Source of the DNA: Lentilactobacillus diolivorans DSM 14421
GTDB lineage: Bacteria; Bacillota; Bacilli; Lactobacillales; Lactobacillaceae
Direction: 5' to 3'
Assembly: GCF_001434255.1 (NCBI RefSeq)
Contig: NZ_AZEY01000068.1
Coordinates: 98,592-162,591, forward strand
DNA length: 64,000 bases
In this document: piece after piece, positions 7,890 through 18,006 of the stretch
Layout of the letters: every line of letters begins with the position of its first letter
How positions within the stretch are numbered: the stretch's first letter is position 1
The notes under the pieces: model-generated
Database searches by the model: none
What the model was told of the DNA's origin: nothing
What the model saw: only the letters and a program-made list of their open reading frames with translations
Made by a program: the position numbers and the translations under genes

Positions 7890-10424
7890 TTATTTGATTG
7901 CGTCGGCCACAGCTGTATTGACGGCTGCTTTTTCATCTTCAACCAATGCCACTCGGGTTTCAATGACTTTGGTGTCCATCTTAATTTCACGAGTCAAACC
8001 TGGTGTGTTCAGTTTTGGTTCAAAGAATGCTTTAAATTCAGCTAATCGAGTTGGGGTATGGAATACCATGGCAATCACCGTAATATAAGTGGCAAATTCC
8101 ATGTCACCGCCAACCGTATCCTCTAACCACTGCCAATCTTGACGAATCCAATCCCAGGCTGCCTGCTGACCATCATTATTGGCCAGAACGCCACGGAACC
8201 ATGCACGTAAATCTTGAGGTTTGATCGTATCGGCATCCTCGAATTTACTGATTAATTTCGCAATTAATTCAGGATCCGCCGTCCTGGTCAAAGCGCGGCT
8301 GATATCTGACTTATAACTTGCATCCGATGTTTGCCGATAAGCGGATGATAATTTGTCAAACAACGCCTCACTACCAAAGTTTTTAACTTCGTTTTGCAGA
8401 ACAAAGACCCGAATATCAGCTGACAAACTTTCCAAATGATTCTGGTTTGCTTTAAAGAGTTGATGGGCTGAGGCAACGGCATCCGAGTTTTGCGCGTACA
8501 ATGCCGCACTCAAAATGTATGGCCGAGTCAGTTGATCATCATTTGATTCGCCAGTTTTAGGTGTCCAGCCCAAACGACCAACCTGAGCGGCACTCAATTT
8601 GTCAAACAAGGCCCGCAACTGTCTTTCTTCTTCGGAGCCAGGTGTCGTAAATTTCTTCAAATCGTTGGCAACTTGATACAAAGCCGCGTTAACAACGTTA
8701 GAATGGCTATTTGCAAATTGTGATAATAACGGCACAATTTCAGCGTATGATAATTGACGACCCTCGGCTAATAAGCGAAGATCTTGAAGAATTTGAAGCT
8801 GTGAAATAGCGTCCAGTGAATCAACATGATCCAGAATATCCTTCAACAATGTTTGATCATATTTAACAATGAAGTGTGAGTTATTACCAACGTTTGCCCG
8901 GAACGGTTTAGCATTAGCTTTCCGCAATTGGTCATAATCGCCAAGGGTTAACTGTTTTTGATCGAATATAGCGGGCGCACCATCATAGTTGGCATTCAAC
9001 GGAATCTGCCATTGGCGGCCGACTTCTTTGCCGTCACCAACAAAGAATTGCTGTTGAGAAATGGTTAATTTGCCGTCAACTACCGCCGCATTCACAACCG
9101 GATATCCAGGTTGCTGCAACCACGATTTCATAATGCCGCCAACATCCAAACCAGAAGCCTCACCCAACGCTGACCAGAGATCATCACCGGTCGCATTATG
9201 ATATTTGTGAGCATTCAGGTAATTCTTCAAACCAGTCCGCAGGTTGTCATCACCTAATAAGGCTCGAACCATCACTAACATTCGAGCGCCCTTAGCGTAA
9301 ACAATCGCAGCATCAAACAATGAATCAATTTCAGCTGGATCTTCGACTTCAACGTGAACCGATTGAACCCCATCGGTCGCGTCACGCTGCAGAGCTGCCG
9401 GAACATCACTTGTTTGGAAAGTCTCCCAAATGTGCCAGTCAGGTTCTAGAGCATCAATAGCAACGTACTCCATCATGTTGGCAAAACTTTCATTTAACCA
9501 GAGATCATCCCACCACTTCATTGTGACTAAATCACCAAACCATTGATGAGCTAGTTCGTGAGCAATTACGGTTGCAACTAATTGTTTCATGTCGAGGGCT
9601 GTATTATCCGGGTCAAGTAACAGGTAGGCTTCACGGTATGTGACAAGCCCCCAGTTTTCCATCGCACCGGCTGAGAAATCAGGCAGTGCCAGCTGCCAAG
9701 AATGTGGCAATGGGTATGGTGTGTGATAAAAGTCTTCGTAGAATTCAATTGAACGCTTAGCAATATCCAAAGCAAAATCCAATTCATTGGCTTTGTGGGC
9801 TTTAGTCGCAAAGACCCCCACTTTAACACCACTTTTAGTCGTTGTTTGCTTTCCTTGGAGTTCACCAAAGGCAAAGGCAACCAAATATGTCGACATCCGA
9901 ACGGTAGTGTCAAAATAATGCACGCCATTTTCTTCACGAGTTTCGGGCATATTACTCAAAACCGTTTCACCTGGATGTTCATCGAACTTAATGGCTAAAT
10001 CAAAGGTTGCTTTTGCTTCCGGTTCGTCAACACATGGAAATGCCTGGCGAGCAAATGTTGTTTCAAACTGGGTCCCAATAATTTGCTTTTTAACCCCATT
10101 AACTTCATAGTACGATGGATAAATTCCCATCATTGTATCCGTTAGCTTGGCATTATACGTAATGGTCAATGTCGTCTGGCCGTCTTTTGGAAGTTTGATT
10201 CGAATAGCATCATTCTTGTCATCGGTCGTAAACGGGACGTCTTGCCCGTCTGATTGAACAGTTGTAATGTCTAAATACTTCTGATGAATCGAAATTGCCT
10301 GAGATTTTGCATCCCCGGTAATCGTTGTTTTCCCGGTAATTTGTTTCGTTTCCCGATTGATATTCAAAAAAATATCATAATGGGTCGGTTGGAATGTCTG
10401 GTAAAAATGTGTTAGTTCTGCCAT
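7890..10424 (-). CDS. pepN: Aminopeptidase N (M1 zinc lysyl/alanyl aminopeptidase)
   Basis: An 844-residue cytoplasmic metallo-aminopeptidase that removes N-terminal residues from peptides taken up by the Opp system. The exopeptidase motif GAMENWG is at 253-259, the zinc motif HELAH at 289-293 and the third zinc ligand Glu312 in LNESFA. The length fits lactobacillal PepN. The C-terminal 400 residues form the helical ERAP1-like domain. It is transcribed alone from its own promoter with AGGAGGAT before the ATG. Confidence 0.97.
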   Translation of the reverse strand: MAELTHFYQTFQPTHYDIFLNINRETKQITGKTTITGDAKSQAISIHQKYLDITTVQSDGQDVPFTTDDKNDAIRIKLPKDGQTTLTITYNAKLTDTMMGIYPSYYEVNGVKKQIIGTQFETTFARQAFPCVDEPEAKATFDLAIKFDEHPGETVLSNMPETREENGVHYFDTTVRMSTYLVAFAFGELQGKQTTTKSGVKVGVFATKAHKANELDFALDIAKRSIEFYEDFYHTPYPLPHSWQLALPDFSAGAMENWGLVTYREAYLLLDPDNTALDMKQLVATVIAHELAHQWFGDLVTMKWWDDLWLNESFANMMEYVAIDALEPDWHIWETFQTSDVPAALQRDATDGVQSVHVEVEDPAEIDSLFDAAIVYAKGARMLVMVRALLGDDNLRTGLKNYLNAHKYHNATGDDLWSALGEASGLDVGGIMKSWLQQPGYPVVNAAVVDGKLTISQQQFFVGDGKEVGRQWQIPLNANYDGAPAIFDQKQLTLGDYDQLRKANAKPFRANVGNNSHFIVKYDQTLLKDILDHVDSLDAISQLQILQDLRLLAEGRQLSYAEIVPLLSQFANSHSNVVNAALYQVANDLKKFTTPGSEEERQLRALFDKLSAAQVGRLGWTPKTGESNDDQLTRPYILSAALYAQNSDAVASAHQLFKANQNHLESLSADIRVFVLQNEVKNFGSEALFDKLSSAYRQTSDASYKSDISRALTRTADPELIAKLISKFEDADTIKPQDLRAWFRGVLANNDGQQAAWDWIRQDWQWLEDTVGGDMEFATYITVIAMVFHTPTRLAEFKAFFEPKLNTPGLTREIKMDTKVIETRVALVEDEKAAVNTAVADAIK

Positions 10425-10582
10425 GAGTATCCTCCTAATTTTATTAGAATACCTATATTATACGACTTTTTATTCAAGAGGTAACGACCTTGAAGTCTGA
10501 CTAAAGAAATTATTATTGAATCAAAATTAGCTATCTACTTTCAACATTTATCCATTTAAGACTAAGCTATTTGCTTATCACA

Positions 10583-11530
10583 TCAAGCAATTGGTGCATT
10601 CCGATCCTTACCTTGGTTTTGTGTAAACATCCAGTTAATAATGTCACCATCCTTAATCGGATAAGAACCGCAAGATAAGTTTGAAAAGCTGCCATTAACG
10701 CTATAAAGCCAACCACTCGTTGCTCCAAAGTTTCCCGCATTAAATCCGCCAATTCCTGTCACATAAGCACTTGAGCCGTCATCTAGCGCGTTAAATGGAA
10801 TATTTTGTTGCGAGCAAGCCCGCTTAATCGCATCATAAACTGTATCCCCCTGCTTAATAGTAACTGATCCATTTAGTAATAGTTGGTTGCCCTTACTAAT
10901 TGGACCATAAACCATCACCGTCACTTGTTGTGTCGGTGCGGGAGTTGTTGGTGAAGTGCTTATCCCCGGATTTGGCGAAGTACTTACTGCTGGAGCCGTT
11001 GGACTTGAAGCATTAATTTCTGAACTTGAACTTTGAGAGGATACTGTAGCTGAACTCGAAGAAACCGTGGGGTTATTGCTAGATGAGGTTGCTGGCAACC
11101 CTTGATTACTCTTCGTAGTTGATTGGGGATTCTGCGGCTTGTTGGCATCTCCAGTTTTATCAATCTGATCAGATCCTTTAGTTTTTTTAGAAGTTGGAGA
11201 TTTCTTTGAAACCTTATTTTTTACAGTCTTTTTGTTCGTTCGCTTCGAACGATTAACTTTTTTTGTATTTGCTTGTTTTTTATTCTGTTTAACCTTCTTC
11301 TTTTGTTGAGATTTCTTACTTTGTTTGGCCCTTTTACCATGCTTAGATTTGTGGGTTTTATGATGGCTACTTTGATAATTTGCTCGACCACTCTTCACTT
11401 GAATCAGCCGACTGTTTTGGCTTGCGGCTTGTACCGGTGTTGAGGTAATCAGCTCTTGACCAATTGTGCTAAAGAACAGAGTCAATGAGAAAATTAAGGC
11501 TACTATTTTTAAGAATCGTTTGAGCAACAT
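10583..11530 (-). CDS. Exported DUF4430 (transcobalamin beta-domain-like) protein
   Basis: A 315-residue secreted protein. Signal peptide about 1-34 (ends TPVQAAS). Residues 45-120 are extremely Lys-rich (KKSQQKKKVKQNKKQ and similar), 120-200 Ser/Thr/Pro-rich, so this part probably spans or binds the anionic cell wall. The C-terminal 110 residues are a DUF4430 domain: VMVYGPISKGNQLLLNGSV, YVTGIGGFNAGNFG, SGWLYSVNGSFSN and KDGDIINWMF. In animal transcobalamin and intrinsic factor this domain is the beta lid over the corrinoid. It closes a three-gene cluster with two alpha-barrel proteins. Ligand binding is inferred, not shown. Confidence 0.82.
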   Translation of the reverse strand: MLLKRFLKIVALIFSLTLFFSTIGQELITSTPVQAASQNSRLIQVKSGRANYQSSHHKTHKSKHGKRAKQSKKSQQKKKVKQNKKQANTKKVNRSKRTNKKTVKNKVSKKSPTSKKTKGSDQIDKTGDANKPQNPQSTTKSNQGLPATSSSNNPTVSSSSATVSSQSSSSEINASSPTAPAVSTSPNPGISTSPTTPAPTQQVTVMVYGPISKGNQLLLNGSVTIKQGDTVYDAIKRACSQQNIPFNALDDGSSAYVTGIGGFNAGNFGATSGWLYSVNGSFSNLSCGSYPIKDGDIINWMFTQNQGKDRNAPIA

Positions 11531-11568
11531 AGAATTAAATACTCCTTTTTACTTATTATTCCGATAAA

Positions 11569-12567
11569 CTAACGACTAAAATCATAAATTGATCCTTTAT
11601 TTAATTTAAAGAAACGATACTGTTCCAAGGCGTAAACGGATTGCTGAGTTGACATGTTCAATGCCCCATCGTGACTTTTCAGAATCCAGTAAAATTGCCC
11701 TGATTTCATTTGGTACAGCAGCAATCGGCTAATTGGATTTACATGATTAACACCTTTAAAACTTTTTATTGGATCAATACGGCAAGCTGCCAATCCTGCA
11801 ACAACACTGGCAATGGCGTTAGCGTTTTCCTTCTTCGTAAAGTGACTTTTTATGAGAAAGCCACCCGTTTTCTTTTCAAAAGCCTCTGTTTTCAACATAC
11901 GGACTGCCTTGTTAATTGCTGATTGAACCCCTACAACATTTTGGTGCATCCCTAACGCTTGCAAGACCATGCCCGTGATGTCCAAATCACTCTTATTTCC
12001 ACTAAGCGACCAACCCCCAGATGCATTTTGTGACTTCAATAATTTTGCTATCAGCTCATTTATTTTAACGGAACTTCTTTTACCATAATGATTTGTACTT
12101 AAAGCAATTAATCCAAATGCTTGACCGTTAATGCCATCTTTTGTGGCCGTCCGAATGACATCATTCACCAAGCTTTGCCCCTCAAAATGTTTTGGATTAC
12201 GACCAATTGCAGTTAACCCGATGACAGTTTTTTCAAAGTCCGTAGCTGCATAGTTTCCTTTCAAGCTCTTGAATTGTCGTTTCAGACTGTTATAAAAGAA
12301 GGTCTTTTGATTTCTTGATAATCCTTGTGGCGAACGTGAGAGTGCTAATGCATCCCAACTATTCAAAAGAGACTTCTGCGTATGATGCGCAATAAAGTTG
12401 ACCCCTAGTTTAATCGAACGATCATAGTTGTGATTAACAACCGCAGCGTGAACCGCCACACCTGTATTTGAATAGGTGGGAAGATTTCCCTGACTAAAAG
12501 TAAATAATCCAATTGAACTAATCAGCATTAAACTAGAACATAAAATTCTGCAAATACGACTTTTCAT
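11569..12567 (-). CDS. Secreted alpha/alpha-barrel (prenyltransferase/terpene-cyclase repeat-like) protein
   Basis: A 332-residue protein with a signal peptide (about 1-42, ends AVHAAV). The rest is built of helical pairs with motifs NSWDALALSRSPQGLS, TVIGLTAIGRNPKHFEG, GQAFGLIALSTNHYG, ASGGWSL, DITGMVLQALGMHQN and STQQSVYALEQYRF, the pattern of prenyltransferase/squalene-cyclase repeats and also of the alpha domain of transcobalamins. It is a shorter paralogue of the upstream 689-residue protein and lacks that protein's wall-binding tail. It probably forms one functional unit with the DUF4430 protein 38 bases downstream. Confidence 0.8.
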   Translation of the reverse strand: MKSRICRILCSSLMLISSIGLFTFSQGNLPTYSNTGVAVHAAVVNHNYDRSIKLGVNFIAHHTQKSLLNSWDALALSRSPQGLSRNQKTFFYNSLKRQFKSLKGNYAATDFEKTVIGLTAIGRNPKHFEGQSLVNDVIRTATKDGINGQAFGLIALSTNHYGKRSSVKINELIAKLLKSQNASGGWSLSGNKSDLDITGMVLQALGMHQNVVGVQSAINKAVRMLKTEAFEKKTGGFLIKSHFTKKENANAIASVVAGLAACRIDPIKSFKGVNHVNPISRLLLYQMKSGQFYWILKSHDGALNMSTQQSVYALEQYRFFKLNKGSIYDFSR

Positions 12568-12618
12568 TCTGTTTACCTACTCCTTTTAACCAATTAATTT
12601 CGAAAAATCCAACTTAGC

Positions 12619-14688
12619 CTAATCCTTGATTAATAATTTTTTATTTGCGGTCATATATTGACCATTCTTCAATTGAAGTCTTGTCGTTAATCCTCTGTTA
12701 ACAACCTTTTTAATTTTTATTATGGTTCCTTTTTTTAGGTGATTTTGCTTACGAGTCAAATTACTGCGCCGATACGAATTAATACCATGTGTACCAATTA
12801 CTTTAATCTTAGATGGATTCTTACGATAATACGCATTTGTCATTTTATTCGCTGAAACATTCAAATATCCTATTTCCCCGTAATAGTTACCATGATTCAA
12901 ATCTCTCACTTGATATCGGTTCTTGGCGATTTCACGAATAATCAAGAACATCGGTCGATTAACTCGAGATTGTCGTAAGTAACTTTTTATTAAATTATGT
13001 TGTGTAAATTGAGATTTACGGTACAAATGAGCCGTTCCCGTTAATAAGATAACTCTCTTGTGCTGCTTAACTGTTTTTGTAGAATGACTATTCTGAGTTG
13101 AACCGAGAGTATTGGTCGAATTCACCGGATTGGCACTATTTCCTACATTTCCTGTGTGATTAACAACATTACCGGAACCAGAATTGTTATTATAGCTATC
13201 TAGGAGTAATGTCATATTATTAATTGCCAACACACCAGCATTTAAATCACTCTGAACCTGATTCTTTAAAATATCGTTGTTAATTGTGTTGGTATAAGAC
13301 GTCACAATCTGGTCAATCTGAGTTAACACATTATTGCGACTTGCCAAATTCAGTTTCTGATCATTATTAACAAATTGTTTACTATTCGTTGCAGTTGACA
13401 ATAAAGCATTAATCGCATTACTTTTGTCTGTCGTTGTCGCAATATCTGAATGGCTTGCCACAACATTATTAATGGCATTAATCCCACTTTGCTTATCTGT
13501 AAGAATTTGATTAACAGAACGGTCCTTATTGATTAGATCAGTATACCTTGCGACAATTTGATCAATCGTTGCATTGACCGTTGCCTGATCATCAGCATTA
13601 GCACTTTGATCACTGGCAATTGATTGTTTTCTTGCAACAGCGGCACTCTTCAATGCGCTAATAGCATAAGATTTATTCTGATCACTGGCAATTATTTCTT
13701 TAGGATTCTTTTGGAAATCATAAATAGATCCTTTACCTGCTTGTTCATATTGATACTGCTCTAACGCGTAAACAGCTTCCGCGGTGGACATTGAGTCTAC
13801 ATCAGCAGTATTTAGCTGCCAGAAAAATCCCCCATCAGATTGCTGATACTTTAATAAACCATTAATAGGTGAGACAGCGCCACTTTGATTTATCAATGGT
13901 TTGCCAACATCAACACCACATGCGGCTAATCCAGTTACCAAAAATGCATCTGTATTTGAATTAACTGATACTCCCCAAGGTGAATTTTTATCAACAAATT
14001 CACCAGTATCCTTTTGGTAATATTTAGCAGCAACAGCTTTTTCCGCATTTTGAATTGCATCTTTAACACCAGGTAAATCCTGGTGCATTGCCAAAGCCTG
14101 CAAAACCATTCCCGTATCATCACAAACACTAAATAAATTCCAAACACCATCTTTTTGCTGTTTTAACAGGTTGGCCACCCAAATTTTAATAATTGCATTG
14201 CTCTCATCACCATAATTGTTGGTGCTTAATGCCATGACACCATAACCCAGTCCATAAATATCATTTGGAGAAGACTTTTCCAATGCAGTAACTAAATTCT
14301 TACCATCAAAATTCATCGGATCGCCACCTGCAGAGACAACACCAATAATCAATTTTCCATATTCTTTTGCCTGAACATCCGGCTCTTGAGAATTAAGTTC
14401 TGCCTTCAGATTTTCTAGAATTTGATCATTTTGCGCACTCGTCATCGGTTGTGAGCAACGGGCCAAATCAAGTGCGTTCCAAGCATCCAATTTGCTTAGA
14501 TCTTGTTTATTAATATAACCAATTCCATTTGTAATCGCGGTCTGGTAATCGGTCCCCTGGTTAGCAGAATTAATCACACTTACGCCTGTATTTGAGCTAT
14601 CTGCCTTTACGTTTGGCACCGCTATCCACGAAAAAACAACCATTCCTAAAATCAATACCAAATTACCTACAAATCTTCTAATATTCAT
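12619..14688 (-). CDS. Surface protein: alpha/alpha-barrel domain, helical repeats, DUF5776-like wall-binding tail
   Basis: A 689-residue secreted protein with signal peptide (cleavage near NVKADS). About 40-330 is an alpha/alpha barrel with NAWNALDLARCSQ-type repeats (LDAWNALDLARCSQ, YGLGYGVMALSTNNYG, DDTGMVLQALAMHQD, STAEAVYALEQYQYEQ). About 335-520 holds three helical repeats with DQIVxxYTxxINxD and SxKxxAINAL patterns, DUF1542/FIVAR-like. From about 545 two SH3-like basic repeats follow, ending RLQLKNGQYMTANKK, typical of the DUF5776 domain of lactobacillal surface proteins. The start is the ATG seven bases after GAGGGG. First gene of a likely three-gene transcript. Confidence 0.8.
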   Translation of the reverse strand: MNIRRFVGNLVLILGMVVFSWIAVPNVKADSSNTGVSVINSANQGTDYQTAITNGIGYINKQDLSKLDAWNALDLARCSQPMTSAQNDQILENLKAELNSQEPDVQAKEYGKLIIGVVSAGGDPMNFDGKNLVTALEKSSPNDIYGLGYGVMALSTNNYGDESNAIIKIWVANLLKQQKDGVWNLFSVCDDTGMVLQALAMHQDLPGVKDAIQNAEKAVAAKYYQKDTGEFVDKNSPWGVSVNSNTDAFLVTGLAACGVDVGKPLINQSGAVSPINGLLKYQQSDGGFFWQLNTADVDSMSTAEAVYALEQYQYEQAGKGSIYDFQKNPKEIIASDQNKSYAISALKSAAVARKQSIASDQSANADDQATVNATIDQIVARYTDLINKDRSVNQILTDKQSGINAINNVVASHSDIATTTDKSNAINALLSTATNSKQFVNNDQKLNLASRNNVLTQIDQIVTSYTNTINNDILKNQVQSDLNAGVLAINNMTLLLDSYNNNSGSGNVVNHTGNVGNSANPVNSTNTLGSTQNSHSTKTVKQHKRVILLTGTAHLYRKSQFTQHNLIKSYLRQSRVNRPMFLIIREIAKNRYQVRDLNHGNYYGEIGYLNVSANKMTNAYYRKNPSKIKVIGTHGINSYRRSNLTRKQNHLKKGTIIKIKKVVNRGLTTRLQLKNGQYMTANKKLLIKD

Positions 14689-14709
14689 TAAAACACCCCT
14701 CAATTAGTT

Positions 14710-14871
14710 TTACTTCTGTGTTAAATACCAACCCATAATGATATCAACACCTTTATAGGTAGACCCAACGCTCATCATAGTTGGATAACTTAAAGAAGTA
14801 AATGGACTCTTTTTACCAATTTTACAAGGCCACGAAACGCCACAGAGATAAACACTATTTACATCCAACAT
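14710..14871 (-). pseudogene. Decayed C-terminal piece of a second DUF4430 gene
   Basis: A 53-codon open frame with no plausible start context. Its translation contains VYLCGVSWPCKIGKKSP then YPTMMSVGSTYKGVDIIMGW, which matches the end of a DUF4430 domain (SGWxYSVNG..YPTxSxGSxxxxxGDIIxW), including the intact gene at 10583-11530. The N-terminal three quarters of such a gene is missing. It lies directly upstream of the 689-residue surface protein, as expected from a duplicated cluster that has decayed. Confidence 0.55.
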
Positions 14872-14892
14872 GAGATATTAGGAAAATTGCTG

Positions 14893-15062
14893 TCAACCAC
14901 TTGTTGTTTCTTGACCGATCGGCATTAATAAACCAATTTTTCTTTTGTTTGCCATGATATATTCGTGGTTAATTACAACAATCTTGTAGTGAAGAATTCG
15001 AAATTGGTAATATATTTTTTAACTAGGGATAAATTCACTAACTTGATACCAGATTTATTCAT
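14893..15062 (-). pseudogene. Decayed DUF5776-like tail of a second surface protein
   Basis: Two frames on the minus strand together restore the end of a DUF5776 repeat. One frame reads VKKYITNFEFFTTRLL then stops; a shifted frame reads INHEYIMANKRKIGLLM. The intact 689-residue protein has IKKVVNRGLTTRLQLKNGQYMTANKK at its end, matching piece by piece (KK..TTRL, N.xY.xANK). The fragment therefore looks like the frameshifted 3' end of a paralogue. Confidence 0.5.
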
Positions 15063-15069
15063 ACAAATC

Positions 15070-15118
15070 ATCAAAAAATGGGCTAACATCAAAGTGCGCC
15101 ACTTTGAGATTAGTCCAT
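15070..15118 (-). terminator. Terminator of the alcohol dehydrogenase gene
   Basis: Minus strand: GGACTAATCTCAAAGTGGCG pairs with the facing arm CGCACTTTGATGTTAGCCC, imperfectly but over about 16 pairs, followed by a T run. It lies just after the 15145 stop codon. Confidence 0.6.
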
Positions 15119-15144
15119 CTTTCATTTAGCCATTATAAAATTAA

Positions 15145-16185
15145 TTATTGATTGATCACAATCAACGATTTAATCGCTTTACGCTGATCCATTGCATCAT
15201 AGGCATCTTGAATGTGATCCAAATCAAACCGCTGGGTAAATACTTTCCCCGGATGAATTTCGCCATCCAAAACTTTCCTTAGCAGAAGCTGCTTATCATC
15301 CGTTGTAACCGAAGCAACGCCCCCACGTAACCCAATATTTCGCCAAAAAAGATGATTGGTATTCATTTCCGGCTTTTGAGGAACGCCAACTCGACCAACA
15401 ACCGCACCCGGTCGGCCGACCTTAGCTGCCGTATCAACGGATTGTTCAGTCCCAACACATTCAAGAACTGCATCGGCACCCGAACCTTGAGTCAAAGACA
15501 TGACTTTTTTCACCGCTTCATCACCACGTTCCGACACGATATCAGTGGCACCAAACTCACGCGCTAATTGTTGGCGGTCGGCGTGGCGGCTCATGGCAAT
15601 AATTCGTTTTGCACCACGCAACTTGGCCGCGATCACACCGCAGAGACCAACGGCGCCATCACCCATCACCACAACAGTATCATCCGTTTTAACTTCGGCA
15701 CTAGCCGCTGCGTGATATCCGGTCGCCATCACATCAGCTAGCGTTACTAATGAATTTAACACATCATCAGAGTAATCACTTGGTTGACCTGGAATTTTCA
15801 CCAGCGCCCAATTGGCATTGGTAAATCGAAGATATTGACCTTGATAACCGCCATTACCACCTGCTTCTTGATTCAGACAATCACCATCAAAACCGGCAAG
15901 ACAAGCGGCACAATGACCACAGCCGTGAGTGAATGGTGCGATGACAAAATCCCCAGGCTTAATATCGGTCACATCAGTTCCAACTTCTTCAACAATCCCA
16001 ATTGCTTCATGACCAACCAACGAATTAGCATCCCGATGAGAAATACCTCGGAACCACCATAAATCAGAACCACAAACGCTTGCCCGGACAATCCGGATAA
16101 TCGCATCCGTCGGTTTCTGAATGGTTGGCTTTTCAACATCTTGAACATCAACTTCACCTGGCTTGATAAATACTGCTGCTTTCAT
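15145..16185 (-). CDS. Zinc-dependent alcohol dehydrogenase, threonine/IMP-dehydrogenase-like MDR family
   Basis: A 346-residue medium-chain dehydrogenase. Catalytic zinc ligands appear in RASVCGSDLWW and GHEAIG; the structural zinc loop is CGHCAACLAGFDGDC. The NAD(P) site is VMGDGAVGLCGVIAAK. The enzyme should interconvert alcohols and aldehydes or ketones; the substrate cannot be read off. It follows the NAD(P)-binding protein gene after 38 bases, so both are likely cotranscribed, and it ends the oxidoreductase island with a terminator. Confidence 0.9.
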   Translation of the reverse strand: MKAAVFIKPGEVDVQDVEKPTIQKPTDAIIRIVRASVCGSDLWWFRGISHRDANSLVGHEAIGIVEEVGTDVTDIKPGDFVIAPFTHGCGHCAACLAGFDGDCLNQEAGGNGGYQGQYLRFTNANWALVKIPGQPSDYSDDVLNSLVTLADVMATGYHAAASAEVKTDDTVVVMGDGAVGLCGVIAAKLRGAKRIIAMSRHADRQQLAREFGATDIVSERGDEAVKKVMSLTQGSGADAVLECVGTEQSVDTAAKVGRPGAVVGRVGVPQKPEMNTNHLFWRNIGLRGGVASVTTDDKQLLLRKVLDGEIHPGKVFTQRFDLDHIQDAYDAMDQRKAIKSLIVINQ

Positions 16186-16223
16186 TCTAAGAGCTCTCCT
16201 TCAATTTCATCACAACATTAATC

Positions 16224-16877
16224 TTAATAAACAGGTCGATCCATACCTTGCGTATCCGGATCAGCAATGCCAACACTGTCATTCTTTAAAAACTCTGGAT
16301 CAGCAAAAATTCGAAGGACAACATCAGCAATACTCTTTCGTGAACCTGAAACGCCAACGTATTGTTCATCCTTGTGAGTAAGATCGTACTTGACATCCTT
16401 GTCGTTTAACCAAGGTAATCGAAGCGTCGTATATGTTAATCCTGATCCTTCAACAATCTTATCGGATTCCAATGCAGTTTTTAAGCCTGTCCCAATTGTC
16501 TGCTTATTCCATTCACCAAAAGTACCAGGCACTTCATCATAAATGCCAAGTTCATTCGTATAAATTAACCGTCCAACACCGGCATCCTTCATTGCCGCCA
16601 CAACATTCTTAGTTTGACGATCATCACTAGTATGATCGACCGTCCCAACAAAGACAATATCCTGGCCCTTAACAGCTTGCTTAACATCCTCTAGATCGTC
16701 AAGGCTGCCTTCAACAAGCGTAACCCGATCATTGTTAGCTAAATCAGCTAACCGATCTTTATTTCTCAAAAAGAGCGTTAAGTGAATGTCAGAAAATTGT
16801 GCTTCATTTAAAACCCGTTGTTCAACTAGTTGTGAAATTTGTCCGTTCGCCGCCATAATCAGTACATTTGTTGTCAT
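16224..16877 (-). CDS. NAD(P)H-binding SDR-like protein
   Basis: A 217-residue Rossmann-fold protein. The usual GxxGxxG is modified to AANGQISQLV at about 9-18, followed by LTLFLRNKDRLADL, GSLDDLEDVKQAVKGQDIVFVG and LIYTNELGIYDE, features of the 'NAD(P)H-binding' YwnB/BVR-B-like family of small reductases. The substrate is unknown. A 21-bp inverted repeat in its promoter region suggests its own repressor. It is the first gene before the Zn-alcohol dehydrogenase. Confidence 0.8.
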   Translation of the reverse strand: MTTNVLIMAANGQISQLVEQRVLNEAQFSDIHLTLFLRNKDRLADLANNDRVTLVEGSLDDLEDVKQAVKGQDIVFVGTVDHTSDDRQTKNVVAAMKDAGVGRLIYTNELGIYDEVPGTFGEWNKQTIGTGLKTALESDKIVEGSGLTYTTLRLPWLNDKDVKYDLTHKDEQYVGVSGSRKSIADVVLRIFADPEFLKNDSVGIADPDTQGMDRPVY

Positions 16878-16906
16878 ATTTTTCCCCTTGTTTTTCAGTT
16901 ATTTGA

Positions 16907-16927
16907 GTCTTGGAAAGTTGCCAAGAC
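16907..16927. promoter_or_regulatory. Inverted repeat, candidate repressor operator
   Basis: GTCTTGG-AAAGTTG-CCAAGAC, perfect 7-bp arms, 30 bases upstream of the NAD(P)H-binding protein gene and just downstream of a TATAAA-like box on the minus strand. The spacing differs from the MerR sites nearby, so a different regulator (for example MarR or HxlR type) is more likely. Confidence 0.5.
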
Positions 16928-17017
16928 CTCTTTATATTCTCAATAATATTTGTTACTGCAGTTACTCATATAAATGATGGTAATTTTTTATAAATGAAAG
17001 ATCCAGCAGTTGAACCT

Positions 17018-17995
<978 letters not shown>

Positions 17996-18006
17996 AAAAT
18001 CACATC

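Noticed and set aside
10453-10582. Possible small gene between pepN and the DUF4430 gene
   Set aside because: Only AT-rich sequence; no start with a ribosome site.
14689-15144. Cobalamin riboswitch upstream of the barrel/DUF4430 cluster
   Set aside because: No B12 box or GCCACTG element on the minus strand; the stretch is taken by decayed gene ends.
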